A DNA stretch of 64,000 bases from Calliopsis andreniformis (GCF_051401765.1 NW_027480548.1:1116001-1180000), one strand, 5' to 3'; positions 1 to 12,182 are shown, counted from the stretch's first letter. Numbers and translations: made by a program. The notes: generated by a model from the sequence alone, not told the origin.

Positions 1-652
1 ATGTGTCATTATAATCTTCTAAATATTTCTGACTGAAACCACGGGCCACTAATCGAGCTTTGTATTTTAACGGATTTCCGAATTCATCATTTTTGATCGT
101 GAATACCCATTTACAATCAACAATGTTCTTATTCTTTGGCTTCGATACCAAATTCCAAGTTTTATTTATTACTAACGAGTTTATTTCATCGGCAATAGCT
201 TGTTCCCACTTAGCTCTGTCATCTCTAGTTTTAATTTCATCAAATGAGTTGGGTATTTTGCAAATTATCGATTGAGCGCATAAAAGATAATCATCGTTAT
301 CATTAAATTCATTATATGACATAGGAGACCGTCGCTTAATCCTATCACTCCTTCTAGGTTCTATACTATCTTTTAATTCTACCACTTGATTATTTCCTGG
401 TCCCGATACTCCTGTTACATCTGTTTCAGTTACAGATTTACTTTTCTCTTGATCTACCATTACTTTAATTCTCGGCTCTATCATATCTGATTTATTGTTA
501 TCAGATTTTTTTCTTCTTAACACATCTGATTTTTGATTATCAGATTTATTTACTTCACACTGTATATCTACTGATTCCAGCACTTCACGAGATGCATCAG
601 TTTCACATAAACCACGTTTTAAACCTATTTATTTTATTACCGGCCGAGATTC
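1..652 (-). pseudogene. copia hinge and N-terminal reverse transcriptase, partial
   Basis: Reading on in the integrase frame past the TGA at 653-655 there is a second stop, TAA at 629-631. After that the frame is open to the window edge. From about 628 to 290 it encodes a charged Ser/Asp/Lys-rich hinge (for example R-R-K-K-S-D-N-N-K-S-D), the linker usual between integrase and RT in copia pol. From about 215 to 1 it carries the RVT_2 N-terminal signature: K-W-E-Q-A-I-A-D-E-I-N-S-L, then N-K-T-W-N-L-V, then K-W-V-F-T-I-K, then Y-K-A-R-L-V-A-R-G-F. The catalytic YVDD box lies beyond the window. The plus-strand open frame at 60-275 is an antisense shadow of this segment. Confidence 0.9.
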
Positions 653-1810
653 TCAGTAATTAATTTCATCAACTATTACATCTCTTGCTATCTCAAATTT
701 CCCATTTTCTACGTTCCACACTTTGTATCCATTTGGTGTAAACCCTACCAATATACATTTATAAGACTTTTCGTCAAATTTCGATTTCCTAATTTTATCA
801 TGCACATACACTGTGGAACCAAACACTTTTAAATACTTCAATTTGGGCCTTTTATTATGCCACAATTCAAATGGGGATTTATTAACATTAAGAGCTTTCG
901 ATGGGGTTAAATTAATTAAATATGTAGCAGTTAAAACTGTTTCTCCCCAGAACTCTTTTCCTAAACCTGCACCGTTTATCATCGCACGTGCTTTTTCAGT
1001 TATAGTTCTATTCATGCGTTCTGCAACACCATTTAACTGAGGAGTTCGCGGAACCGTTAAGTGATAGCTTATACCCTTTTGTATACAATAATTTTTCATC
1101 TCATTAGATAAATATTCCTTGCCATTACCACAGTATAAATTGACAATCTTTAAATTAAAACGTGCTTCACTTTTAGCAACGTAATCCTTAAAGATTCTAA
1201 AAGCATCTGATTTATTTTCAAGTAAATACGTCACACAATAATTCGTAAATTCATCTATGAAAGTTATAAAATACTTTTTATCATTAGTTGTAGAAGGAGT
1301 GATCGGTCCACAAACGTCTGTGTGAACAATAAACAATGGCTGCCTAATGTGACTTTTATCTTTTGCCTTTTCAAATAGCAATTGTGCTTGTTTTCTTTTA
1401 ATACAAGCTTCACATATATTATCGTCTGGAATTACTTTTTCAAGATACGTCACATCTTCCACCACCTGCTTATTCTTCAACTGTAAAAATATTGCCTTTC
1501 CTATATGCCCTAAGCGCCTATGCCATAATTCATAATTATTAACTATCTTATTAGAAATATAAGAATTAAGTGAATTTACTCCTTTCTCGATGACATCAAA
1601 ATCTATAGATATTAAATTATTTGAATGCTTACCAATCATCATCATTTTACCGTTTTTGGTTATTTCGACGCCCCTCTCATTGAAAGTTATACTCATTCCT
1701 TTTTGCTGCAACTTTCTAACGGAGAGTAAGTTGTACGGCACGTCCGGGCAGTACAATACGTCCTCCAAAACGCCTTCAATTCCCGTATTGGTAGTCACAA
1801 GTATCTGTCC
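653..1810 (-). pseudogene. copia integrase with a substituted catalytic Asp
   Basis: In frame with the protease block after the TAG at 1811. Numbering the 381 codons that begin at 1798: a GAG-pre-integrase region with the HHCC zinc-binding residues H93, H98, C129 and C132; the catalytic core with D161 (H-T-D-V-C-G-P, codon 1316-1318) and E260 (N-G-V-A-E-R, codon 1019-1021); then the C-terminal W-N-V-E-N-G/D-E-I-N-Y region. The second Asp of the D,D-35-E triad should sit at residue 224 (35 residues before the Glu), but the codon at 1127-1129 is GGT, Gly. Integrases of this fold need all three acids to bind metal, so this one should not insert DNA. The frame ends in TGA (653-655), again followed in the same frame by family sequence. 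The TGA is a nonsense mutation. Confidence 0.92.
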
Positions 1811-2431
1811 CTACTTCGATGCAGTTATATATTCTCCATTCTTCGCTATCGAAATCCTGTTGGGTGGATCAAGTATGGTCATATTTGGAAATACATTATC
1901 TTCTTTGACTATATGATCCGATGCTCCAGAATCCAGGATAAACGTTAATTTTCTGGTTTTCATGACCTGGTAGTCTCCGGTCATAAAGGCATATCCCGAC
2001 ACGTTGTTGCTTGTAACAGCTTGCGTCGTCTGAATTGTATGTATATTTTGATTTTTGTTTCTTTGTTCTGCTCTGTATTGGTGCCTCTTTTTATAGTAAT
2101 AACACTCTTTAATCTTGTGTCCTGTTCTTCCACACTGATGACATTTTCCGGTAAAAGATTGTCTATTCGGCTTGAATGTATTTCCTCTTCTAATGTTACC
2201 TCTTCTATTACTTCCTCTTTTAAAGCGTGTACTTCCAAAATTATGTGGTCTTTGATTTTTCACTTCAGCTTGGAGTATTTTCGCGTTGGTATCCAACTTT
2301 TCGCTCTTAATTTTCGTCTCATCATCCAACAGTCTCTTTTTAACTGTGTCAAGTGTAATTCTCGCTTCTGTCATCATCGTCTCAATGACAGTTGACACCG
2401 TATCATATACTTCGGGCAAACTAGATAACAA
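1811..2431 (-). pseudogene. copia gag C-terminus, CCHC nucleocapsid and protease, ended by a nonsense codon
   Basis: This 206-codon stretch opens with the C-terminal gag block (S-L-P-E-V-Y-D). A basic, Arg/Gly/Asn-rich segment follows, then a single CCHC zinc knuckle (C97, C100, H105, C110, spacing 2-4-4; 2102-2143), typical of the nucleocapsid RNA-binding part. The aspartic protease active site D-S-G-A-S lies at residues 167-171 (about 1919-1933), in the family context F-I-L-D-S-G-A-S-D-H. The frame is cut by a TAG at 1811-1813, but the same frame continues downstream with the expected protease-to-integrase sequence. The stop is therefore a point mutation, not a real terminus. The M at 2431 is internal to gag and is not a start. 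Confidence 0.88.
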
Positions 2432-2814
2432 AATTGAAATAATTTCGTTCTCCCGAAATGATCTTTCAACGAACTGTCACTTTTCATTTTCAATCTTAAT
2501 AGCTTTTTCCTAATGGATAATTCCGTAGCCGTACTTTGGCTCTCATACACTGAATCTAAACTTAATATAATTGATTTTGCTGTACTTCCCGGAGTGTCAT
2601 ACTTCAAATGCGTATCAAATAAATATTGCACAACAGTGCATTTGGCAATGCGTTCCGCCTTCGACCATACTGCGGTGACAGGAACCGGTGGTTGCTCGTC
2701 AAGAACTTTTAATAGATCGAGCTCATATAATAAATTACGAACTCTATGCTTCCACGCGTTGTATTTCGTACCACTGAATTGCTGAATGTTTCTCCTGTCT
2801 TTGGACATCTCCAT
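2432..2814 (-). pseudogene. copia gag, N-terminal part, frameshifted
   Basis: I start at the ATG at 2814-2812. The open frame extends two codons upstream only through a GTG. The first residues (MEMSKDRRNIQQFSGTKY, then NAWKHRV) fit the N-terminal gag pattern of copia elements: an F-x-G-x-x-Y-x-x-W-K motif, then a helical capsid-like region. The frame is conserved to about 2455 (S-S-L-K-D-H-F). It then runs out of register into a non-family tail ending at 2374, while the next recognisable gag stretch (L-S-S-L-P-E-V-Y-D) appears in another frame at 2431. The linker between the two blocks is much shorter than in related gags, so I infer a small internal deletion that also shifted the frame. Gag would form the virus-like particle; this copy cannot make a complete one. 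Confidence 0.8.
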
Positions 2815-2906
2815 CGTCACGCAGTTTAAAGTATTTTACACTTAATTGATTAAAAAAAAACTAAACTAATAAACACGCGATACACTTAATTATTATAGAA
2901 TGAATT
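2815..2906 (-). other. Untranslated leader between primer-binding site and gag
   Basis: About 90 bp of AT-rich sequence with a run of nine T on the minus strand (+ strand A-run near 2851-2860). It holds no open frame of interest. Packaging signals usually lie here in LTR elements, but nothing specific can be recognised. Confidence 0.6.
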
Positions 2907-2920
2907 CTGGGCCCATAACC
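2907..2920 (-). other. Primer-binding site for reverse transcription
   Basis: GGTTATGGGCCCAG on the minus strand begins directly after the LTR terminus AACA. The same word follows the 5' LTR of Drosophila copia, where minus-strand synthesis is primed by an internal (half-molecule) fragment of initiator tRNA-Met rather than by the tRNA 3' end. Both the position and the word are seen in the sequence. The priming mode is taken from the known family. Confidence 0.85.
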
Positions 2921-3118
2921 TGTTGGAATAAGGAACAATTTTAAATAAAAAGAAATTTGATTTTTTAACTCCACGCACGGAAGAAGTCTGTACGATATCT
3001 GATCTCACATGAATATATTCAAAAGTAAATAAAAAACCATAGAAACAAGACAGAACACTTTCTGTATCCTTCGATACTTTCGATACTTGTTTTTGCTCCT
3101 TGATTATATAATCTAACA
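2921..3118 (-). repeat. 5' LTR of the copia element
   Basis: In element direction the LTR starts TGTTAGATTATATAATC (from 3118) and ends ATTCCAACA (at 2921), giving the usual TG...CA ends within a short TGTT/AACA inverted repeat. Its inner end abuts the primer-binding site and its outer end abuts the first satellite unit, so both borders are defined by context. At 198 bp it is short but plausible for a copia LTR. Inside are two copies of GTATCGAA (on the minus strand, about 3072-3089) and two AT-rich palindromes. The 3' LTR is outside the window, so identity between LTRs (age) cannot be judged. Confidence 0.85.
3102..3113 (-). promoter_or_regulatory. AT-rich palindromes in the LTR, candidate TATA elements
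   Basis: GATTATATAATC (3102-3113) is a perfect palindrome starting 6 bp inside the LTR 5' end. A second palindrome, GAATATATTC, lies at 3011-3020. LTRs of this class carry a pol II promoter, and either TATA-like word could serve. The second is better placed for a transcript starting inside the LTR. No initiator or polyadenylation signal could be assigned with confidence. Confidence 0.3.
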
Positions 3119-6100
3119 TCAATCCTCATTCTTCAATCCTCAATACCCAATCCTCAATCTTCAATCCTCAATCCTCAATCCTGAATTCTCAATCCTCAAT
3201 CCTCAGTCCTCAGTCCTCAAACCTCAATCCTCAACCCTCAGCCCTCATCCTCAATCCTCAATCCTCAATCCTCAATCCTCAATCTTCAACCCTCAATACT
3301 CAAACTTCAATCCTCAATCCTCAATACTCAATCCTCAACCCTCAATCCTCAATCCTCAATACTCGACCCTGAATCCTCAGTCCTCAAGCCTCAATACTCA
3401 ATATTCAACTGTCAATCATAAATTCTAAGCACTCAAACCACACCCCTCATTCCTGAATCCACAGTCCTCAATCTTCAATTATCAATCATCAACCCTCAAT
3501 CTTCAATCCTCAGTCCTCAATCCTCAGCCCTCAACCCTCAACCCTCAGTAATCAATCCTCAATCCTCAATCCTCAATTTTCAATCCTCAATAGAATAACC
3601 TCAATTCTCACTTTTCAATACCCAGTCCTCAATCTTCAATCGTCAGTCCTCAATCCTCAATCTTCAACCCTCAATCCTCAATCCTCAGTCCTCAAACCTC
3701 AGTCCTCAATATTCAATGCCTAATCCTCAATCCTCAACATTCAAACCTCAATCCTCAATGCTCAATCATCGATCCTCAATTATCAATCCTCAATTCTCAA
3801 TCCTCAATCCTCAATCCTCAATCCTCAATCCTCAATCCTCAATACTCAATCTTCAATCCTCGACGCTCAATCCTCAACCCTCAATCCTCAATCCGCAATC
3901 CTCAATCGTCAATACTCAATCCTCAATGCTCAATCCTCAATACTCAACCCTCAACCCTCAACCCTCAGTAATCAATCCTCAATCCTCAACCCTCAATTAT
4001 CAATTCTCAATCCTCAATCTTCAATCCTCAATCCTCAATACCCAATCCTCAATCCTCAATTCTCGATCCTCAATCCTCAATCCGCAATCCTCAATCCACA
4101 ATCCTCAATCATCGACACTCAATCCTCAATCCTCAATCCTCAATCCGCAATCCTCAGTCCTCAATACTCAAACCTCAATCCTCAACCCTCATTCCTCAGT
4201 CCTCAATCCTCAATCCTCAGTCCTCAATTCCCAGCCCTCAATAGAAAATCCTCAATTCTCAAAGGAAAATACTCAATTCTCAGTTTTCAATACTCAATCG
4301 TCAATCTTCAATCTTCAAATCTCAGTTCCCAAACATCAATTCTCAACACTCTATCCTCAACGCTCAGTCCTCAATCATCAATCATCAATCCTCAATCCTC
4401 AATCTTCAATCCTCAATCCTCGACCATCAATCCTCAATCCTCAATCCTCAATCCGCAATCCCGAATCCTCAATTCTCAAACCTCAATCCTCAGCCCTCAG
4501 TTCTCAGTCCTCAATCCTCAATCTTCAGTCCTCAGTTCTCAATCCTCAATACCCAATTATAAATCCACAGTCCCCAAACTTCAACCTCAATCCTTAATCG
4601 TGAAACACCAATACACAATTCTCAATCTTCTATCGTCAAATCTCAATCCTCAATGCTCAATCCTCAATACTCAACCCTCAATCCTCAATCCTCAATCCTC
4701 AATCCTCAATCCTCATTCCTCCATCCTCCGTCCTCAAACCTCAATCCTCAATATTCAATGCCCAATCCTCAATCCTCAACATTCAATCATCAATCCTCAA
4801 TCCTCAATGATCAATTCTCAATCCTCAATCTTCAATCCTCAACACTCAATCCACAATGCTCAATCCTCAATCCTCAATCCTCAATCCACAATCCTCAATT
4901 CTCAGCCCTCAATCCTCAACCCTCAATACTCAACCCTCAGTCCACAGCCCTCAATCCTCAATCTTCAGTCCTCAATCCTCAATCCTCAATTATCAATCTT
5001 AAATACTCAGACTTCAACCTCAGTCCTCATTCTTGAATCATGAATACACAATTCTCAATCTTCAATCCTCGAACCTCAATCGTCAATCCTCAATCCTCAA
5101 CCCCCATTCCTCAGTCCTCAATCATCAATCTTCAGTCCTCAATCCCCAATCCACAACCCTCAATTATCAATCCTAAACCGTCAAACGTCAACCTCAATCC
5201 TCAATCTTCAAACATGAGTAAACAATTCTCAATTTCCAATCCTCAAACCTCAATCGTCAATCCTCAATCCTCAACCCTGTGTCCTCAATCCTCAATCTTC
5301 AATCCTTTATCCGCAATCCTCAATCCTCAATCCTCAATCCTCAATCCTCAAACCTCAGTCCTCTATCCTCAATTCTCATTCCTCAATCCTCAATCTTCAA
5401 TCCTCATTCCCCAATCCTCTGTCCTCAGTCCTCATGCCTCAGTCCTCAATATTCAATTGTCAAACCCCAATTCTCAAACCTCCATCCTCACACCTCAGTG
5501 CTCAATCCTCAATCCTCAATCCTCAATCGTCAATCCTCAAACCTCAACCTTCAACCCTCAACCCTTAATCCTCACTCCTCAATCCTCAATCCTCAATTTT
5601 CAATCCTTAATAGAATATCCTCGACTCTCAGTTTCCAATACTCAGTCCTCAATCTTCTGTCCACAGTCCTCAATCCGCAATCATCAACCCTCAATCCTCA
5701 ATCCTCAGTCCACGACACTCAATCTTCGATCCTCAATCCTCAATCGTCAATCCTCAATCCTCAACCATCAATCCTCAATCCTCAATCCTCAACCCTCAAT
5801 CCTCAATCCTCAATCCTCATTCCTCCATCCTCCGTCCTCAAACCTCAATCCTCAATATTCAATGCCCAATCCTCAATCCTCAACATTCAATCATCAATCC
5901 TCAATCCTCAATCATCAACTCTCAGTCCTCAATCTTCAATTCTCAACACTCTATCCTCAACACTCATTCCTCAATCTACAATCTACAATCCTCAAAACAC
6001 AGTCTACAATCTTCAATCCTCGACCCTCAATTCTCAATCCTCAATCCGCAATCCGCAATCCTCAATCCTCAATTCTCAAATATCAGTCCTCAACCCGCAG

Positions 6101-6644
6101 TCCGCAGTCCTCAATCCTCAACCTTTAGTCCTCAGTCCTCAATATTCAATGCCCAATCCTCAATCCTCAACATTCGAACCTCAATCCTCAATGCTCAATC
6201 TTCAATCCTCAATTATCAACCCTCGAACCTCAGTAATCAATCCTCAACGCACAATCGTCAATCCTCAGTCATCAATTCTCAATCCACAATCTTCTATCCT
6301 CAACCATCAATCCTCAACCCACAATCCCCAATCCTCAATCCTCAATCGTCAATCCTCAAACCCCAACCTTCAATCCTCAACCCTTAATCCTCAATCCTAA
6401 ATCCTCAATCCTCAATTTTCAATCCTCAATAGAATACCCTCAATTCTGAGTTTTCAATACTCAGTCCTCAATCTCCAATCGACAGTCCTCAATCCTCAAT
6501 CTTCAACCCTCAGTCCTCAATCCTCAGTCCACTGCAATCAATTTTCAATCCTCAATCCTCAATCCTCAATCCTCAATCCTCAATCCTCAATACTCAATCC
6601 TCAATACCCAATCCTCAAACGTCAATCCTCAATCCTCAACCATC
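3119..6644. repeat. Left flank of the array, mixed variant heptamers
   Basis: Begins exactly on a TCAATCC unit next to the LTR. It contains an early copy of cassette D (about 3358-3510), two cassette-B-like stretches (near 4245 and 5605) and a local duplication at 1,104 bp spacing: the word CCTCATTCCTCCATCC at 4711 recurs at 5815 with its flanks. A variant of cassette C lies near 5205. No large, clean duplication partner was seen for this block as a whole. Confidence 0.7.
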
Positions 6645-9600
6645 AATCCTCAATCCTCAAACCCCAATCCTCAATCCTCAATCGTCAATCCTCAAACCTC
6701 AACCTTCAACCCTCAACCCTTAATCCTCAATCCTCTATCCTCAATTTTCAATCCTCAATAGAATATCCTCAACTCTCAGTTTCCAATACTCAGTCCTCAA
6801 TCTTCTGTCGACAGTCCTCAATCAGCAATCTTCAACCCTCAATCCTCAATCCTCAGTCCACGACACTCAATCTTCGATCCTCAATCCTGAATCGTCAATC
6901 CTCAATCCTCAACCATCAATCCTCAATCCTCAATCCTCAACCCTCAATCCTCAATCCTCAATCCTCAATCCTCAATCATCAATTCTCAACACTCGATATT
7001 CAATCCTCAACACTCAACCCTCAATGCTCAATCCTCAATCCACTATCCTCAATGGTCAATCCTCAATCCTCAATCCTCAATCATCAATCATCAATCATCA
7101 ATACTCAATCTTCAATCCTCAATCCTCAATCCTCAGCCGTCAATCCTCAACCCTCAGTAATCAACCATCAATCCTCAATCTTCAATCCTCAACACTCAAT
7201 CCTCAATGCACAATCCTCAATCCTCAATCCTCAATCATCAAATCTCAATCCTCAATCCTCAACTATCAGTACACAATACTCCATGCTCAATCCTGAATCC
7301 TCAATCTTCAATCCCCAATCCTCAACCATCAATCCTCAATCCTCAATCCTCAATACTCAATCCTCAACCCTCTGTCCTTAGTTTTCAATACTCAATCCTC
7401 AATCCTCAATCTTCAATCCACAATCCCCAATCCTCAATCCTCAATCCTCAATCCTCAATCTTCAATCCTCAGTCCTCAACCCTCAATCCACAATCCTCAA
7501 TCCTCAATCCTCAATTCTCAGCCCTCAGTAGAAAATCCTCAAACCTCATTCTTCAATCTTCAATCCTCGACACTCAATTCTCAACCCTGAATCCTCAATC
7601 CGCAAACCTCAATCCTCAATCCTCAATCCTCAATCTTCAATCCTCAATACTCAAACCTCAATCCCCAACCCTCATTCCTCAGTCCTCAATCATCAACCTT
7701 CAGTCCTCAATCCCCAATCCACAATCCTCAATTATCAATCCTAAACCCTCAAACGTCAACCTCAATCCTCAATCTTCAAACATGAATAAACAATTCTCAA
7801 TCTTCAATCCTCAAACCTCAATCGTCAATCCTCAATCCTCAACCCTGTGTCCTCAATCCTCAATCTTCAATCCTTTATCCGCAACCCTCAATCCTCAATC
7901 CTCAATCCTCAATCCTCAATCCTCAATCCTCAATCCTCAATCCTCAATCCTCAAACCTCAATCCTCAATCCTCAATTCTCATTCCTCAATCCTCAATCTT
8001 CGATCCTCATTCCCCAATCCTCTGTCCTCAGTCCTCAAGCCTCAATCCTCAATATTCAATTGTCAACCCTCAATTCTCAAACCTCAATCCTCATACCTCA
8101 GTCCTCAATCCTCAATCCTCAATCCTCAATCCTCATTCCTCAAACTTCAATCCTCAATATTCAATCCTCAATCCTCAATTCACAACGCTCAATCCTCAAC
8201 TATCAGTACACAATACTCCATGCTCAATCCTGAATCATCAATCTTCAATCCTCAATCCTCAACCATCAGTCCTCAATCCTCAATCCTCAATACTCAATCC
8301 TCAACACTCTGTCCTCAGTTTTCAATACTCAATCCTCAATGCTCAATCTTCAATCCACAATCCCCAATCCTCAATCCTCAATCCTCAATCCTCAATCTTC
8401 AATCCTCAATAATCAACCCTCAGTAATCAACCCTCAATCCTCAATCCTCAATCCTCAATCATCAATTCTCAATCCTCAATCTTCAACCCTCAACACTCAA
8501 TCCTCAATGCTCAATCCCCAATCCTCAATCCTCAATCCTCAATCCTCAATCCTCAATACTCAATCCTCAATTCTCAGCCCTCAATAGAAAATCCTCAATT
8601 CTCAGTTTTCAATACTCAATCCTCAATCTACAATCTCCAAATCTCTGTTCCCAAATATCAGTTCTCAACACTCTATCCTCAACACTCAGCCCTCAATCTT
8701 CAATCTACAATCTTCAAACCTCAGTCTTCAATCTTCAATCCTCGACCCTCAATTCTCAATCCTCAATCCTCAATCCGCAATCCTCAATCCTCAATTCTCA
8801 AACCTCAGTCCTCAACCCGCAGTCCTCAGTCCTCAATCCCCAATCTTTAGTCCTCAGTCCTCAATATTCAATGCCCAATCCTCAATCCTCAACATTCAAA
8901 CCTCAATCCTCAATGCTCAATCTTCAATCCTCAATTATCAATCCTCGAACCTCAGTAATCAATCCTCAACCCACAATCGTCAATCCTCAGTCATCAATTC
9001 TCAATCCTCAACCTTCAATCCTCAACCATCAATCCTCAACCCTCAATCCCCAATCCTCAATCCTCAATCGTCAATCCTCAAACCTCAACCTTCAATCCTC
9101 AACCCTTAATCCTCAATCCTCAATCCTCAATCCTCAATTTTCAATCCTCAATAGAATACCCTCAATTCTCAGTTTTCGATACTCGGTCCTCAATCTTCAA
9201 TCGACAGTCCTCAATCCTCAATCTTCAACAGTCAATCCTCAATCCTCAGTCCACGGCACACAATTTTCAATCCTCAATCCTCAATCCTCAATCCTCAATC
9301 CTCAATCCTCGATACTCAGTCCTCAAACCCCAATCCTCAATTATCAATCCTAAATCCTCAAACTTCAACCTCAATCCTCATTCTTGAAACATGAATACAC
9401 ACCTCTCAACCTTCAATACTCGAACCTCAATCCTCAATCCCCAATCCTCAATCCTCAATCCTCAATCCTCAATCTTCAATCCTCAGTCCTCAACCCTCAA
9501 TCCACAATCCTCAATCCTCAATCCTCAATTCTCAGCCCTCAATAGAAAATCCTCAAACCTCATTCTTCAATCTTCAATCCTCGACACTCAATTCTCAATC

Positions 9601-11459
9601 CTGAATCCTCAATCCGCAAACCTCAATCCTCAATCCTCAATCCTCAATCTTCAATCCTCGACCCTCAATCCTCAATCCTCAACCCTCAATCCGCAATCCT
9701 CAATCCTCAATACTCAAACCTCAATCCCCAACCCTCATTCCTCAGTCCTCAATCATCAACCTTCAGTCCTCAATCCCCAATCCACAATCCTCAATTATCA
9801 ATCCTAAACCCTCAAACGTCAACCTCAATCCTCAATCTTCAAACATGAATAAACAATTCTCAATCTCCAATCCTCAAACCTCAATCGTCAATCCTCAATA
9901 CTCAACCCTGAGTCCTCAATCCTCAATCTTCAATCCTTTATCCGCAATCCTCAATCCTCAATCCTCAATCCTCAGTCCTCAATCCTCAATCCCCAATCCT
10001 CAATCCTCAACATTGAATAATCAATCATCAATCCTCAATCTTCATTCCTCAATCTTCAATCCTCAGCCCTCAATCCTCAACCCGCAGTAATCAACCCTCA
10101 ATCCTCAATCCTCCATCCTCAATCATCAATTCTCAATCCTCAACCTTCAATCCTCAACACTCAATCCTCAATGCTCAATCCTCAACCATCAATCCTGAAT
10201 CCTCAATCCTCAATCCCCAATCCGCAATCCTCATCCTTCAATCATCAATCATCAATCCTCAATCTTCAATCCTCAATCTTCAATCCTCAGCCTTTAATCC
10301 TAAATCCTCAATCCTCAATCCTTAATTTTCAATCCTCAATAGAATATCCTCAATTCTCAGATTTCGATTCGCAGTCCTCAATCTTCAATCGTCAGTCCTC
10401 AATCCTCAATCTTCAACCCTCAATCCTCAATCCACAGTCCACGACACTCAATCTTCAATCATCAATCGTCAATCGTCAATCCTCAATCCTCAATCCTCAA
10501 TCCTCAATCTTCAATCCTCGACCCTCAATCCTCAATCCTCGACCCTCAATCCGAAACCCCAATCCTCAATACTGAAACCTCAATCCTCAACCCTCAATCC
10601 TCAGTCCACAATCCTCAATTATCAATTCTAAACCCTCAAACGTCAACCTCAATCCTCAATCTTCAAACATGAATAAAGAATTCTCAATCTTCAATCCTCA
10701 AACCTCAATCGTCAATCCTTAATCCTCAGCCCTGAGTCCTCAATCCTCAATCTTCAATGCTTTATCCGCAATCCTCAATCCTCTATCGTCAATCCTCAGT
10801 CCTCAATCCTCAATCCTCAACCCGCAGCCCTCATACTCAATCCTCAATCCTCAATCCTCAATCCTCAATTCTCAATCCTCAATCCTCAACCTTCAATCCT
10901 CAATCCCCAATCCTATGTCCTCAGTCCTCAAGCCTCAATCCTCAATATTCAATTGTCAACCCTCAATTCTCAAACTTCAATCCTCATACCTCAGTCCTCA
11001 ATCCTCAATCCTCAATCCTCAATCGTCAATACTCAATCATCAATTCTCAATACTCAATCTTCAATCCTCAATTTTCCACCCTCAATAGAATATCCTCAAT
11101 TCTCAGTTTTCGATACTCAGTCCTCAAAATTCAATAGTCAGTCCTCAATCCTCAATCTTCAACCCTCAATCCTCAATCCTCAGGCCACGACTCTCTATCT
11201 TCAATCCTCAATACTCACTCGTGAATCCTTAATCCTCAACTATCAATCCTCAACCCTCAATCCTCAATCCTCAATCCTCAATCCTCAAACCTCAATCTTC
11301 AATCTTCAATCTTCGACACTCAATACTCAATCCTGAATCCTCAATCCGCAATCCTCAATCCTCAATCTTCAATCCTCAACCTACAATCCTCAATCCTCAA
11401 TCCTCAATCCTCAATCCTCAATCCTCAATCCTCAATCATCAATCCTCAATTCTCAGCCC

Positions 11460-11572
11460 TCAATAGAAAATCCTCAATACTCAGTTTTCAATACTCAATC
11501 CTCTATCCACAATAATCAAATCTTAGTTCCCAAACATCAACTCTCAACACTCTATCTTCAACACTCAGTCCT
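11460..11572. repeat. Cassette B, representative copy
   Basis: Shares its head with cassette A (TCAATAG, AAAATCC, TCAATTC-type, TCAGTTT, TCAATAC) but continues with AATCTTC-type words, TCAGTTC, CCAAACA, TCAATTC, TCAACAC, TCTATCC. Other copies begin near 4,248, 8,584, 12,413, 14,322, 17,291, 21,023, 24,557, 27,515, 30,168 and 41,334. Confidence 0.7.
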
Positions 11573-12069
11573 CAATATTCAATCAACAATCCTCAAACCT
11601 CAATCATCAATATTCAATCTTCGACACTCTATCCTCAATCCTCAATCCTCAATACGCAATCCTCAATCCTCAATCCTCAATACTCAATCTTCAATCCTCG
11701 ACCCTCAATCCTCAATCCTCAATCCTCAGTCCGCAATCCTCAATCCTCAATACTCAAACCTCAATCTTTCAACCCTCATACCTCAGTCCTCAATCCTCGA
11801 TCATCAATTCTCAATCCTCAATCTTCAAACCTCAACATTCAATCCTCAATCCTCAATCCTCAATCCTCTATCCTCAATCCTCAATCCTCAATCCTCAATC
11901 CTCAATCCTCAATCCACAATCCCCAATCGTCAATACTCAATCCTCAACCATCAATGCTCAATCCTCAATCCCCGATCCTCAATCCTCAATCCTCAATCCT
12001 CAATCGTCAATCCTCAATGCTTAATCCTCAATCCTCAATCCTCAATCCTCAATCCTCAATTTTCAATCC

Positions 12070-12182
12070 TCAATAGAATAACCTCAATTCTCAGTTTTCA
12101 ATACTCAGTCCTCAATCTTCGATCGTCAGTCCTCAATCCTCAATCTTCAACCCTCAATCCTCAATCCTCAGTCCACGACACA
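12070..12182. repeat. Cassette A, representative copy
   Basis: A recurring string of variant heptamers: TCAATAG, AATAACC, TCAATTC, TCAGTTT, TCAATAC, then a middle part with TCAATCG / TCAGTCC, ending in TCAGTCC, ACGACAC. Other copies begin near 9,148, 10,337, 14,766, 19,905, 21,620, 24,203, 26,011, 34,796 and 37,580, and many more lie between 28 and 53 kb. Variants differ at AATAACC/AATATCC and in the words after TTTTCAATACTC. Confidence 0.75.

Larger units (their letters stand above)
1..3118 (-). mobile_element. Ty1/copia LTR retrotransposon, 5' part, degenerate
   Basis: Order on the minus strand is LTR, primer-binding site, leader, gag, nucleocapsid knuckle, protease, integrase, then reverse transcriptase. 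Integrase before reverse transcriptase is the diagnostic Ty1/copia order (Ty3/gypsy has it after). The element leaves the window at position 1 within the N-terminal part of the reverse transcriptase, so the rest of RT, RNase H and the 3' LTR are not visible. The pol frame is shared from about 2431 to 1 but is broken by three stops, and gag is frameshifted against it, so no intact polyprotein is possible. Base composition is ordinary AT-rich and mixed, unlike the G-poor satellite that begins at 3119. Inference: an old insertion into the satellite, no longer autonomous. Confidence 0.93.

Noticed and set aside
813..1040. Plus-strand open frames at 60-275, 813-1040, 1590-1916, 2021-2395, 2286-2513 and 2513-2785, and the minus-strand frame at 1981-2238
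   Set aside because: They lie antisense to, or in other frames of, the recognisable copia gag-pol and show no domain of their own.
2886..3122. Minus-strand frame of 78 codons
   Set aside because: It covers the LTR and primer-binding site and has no protein similarity that I recognise. It is a chance frame.
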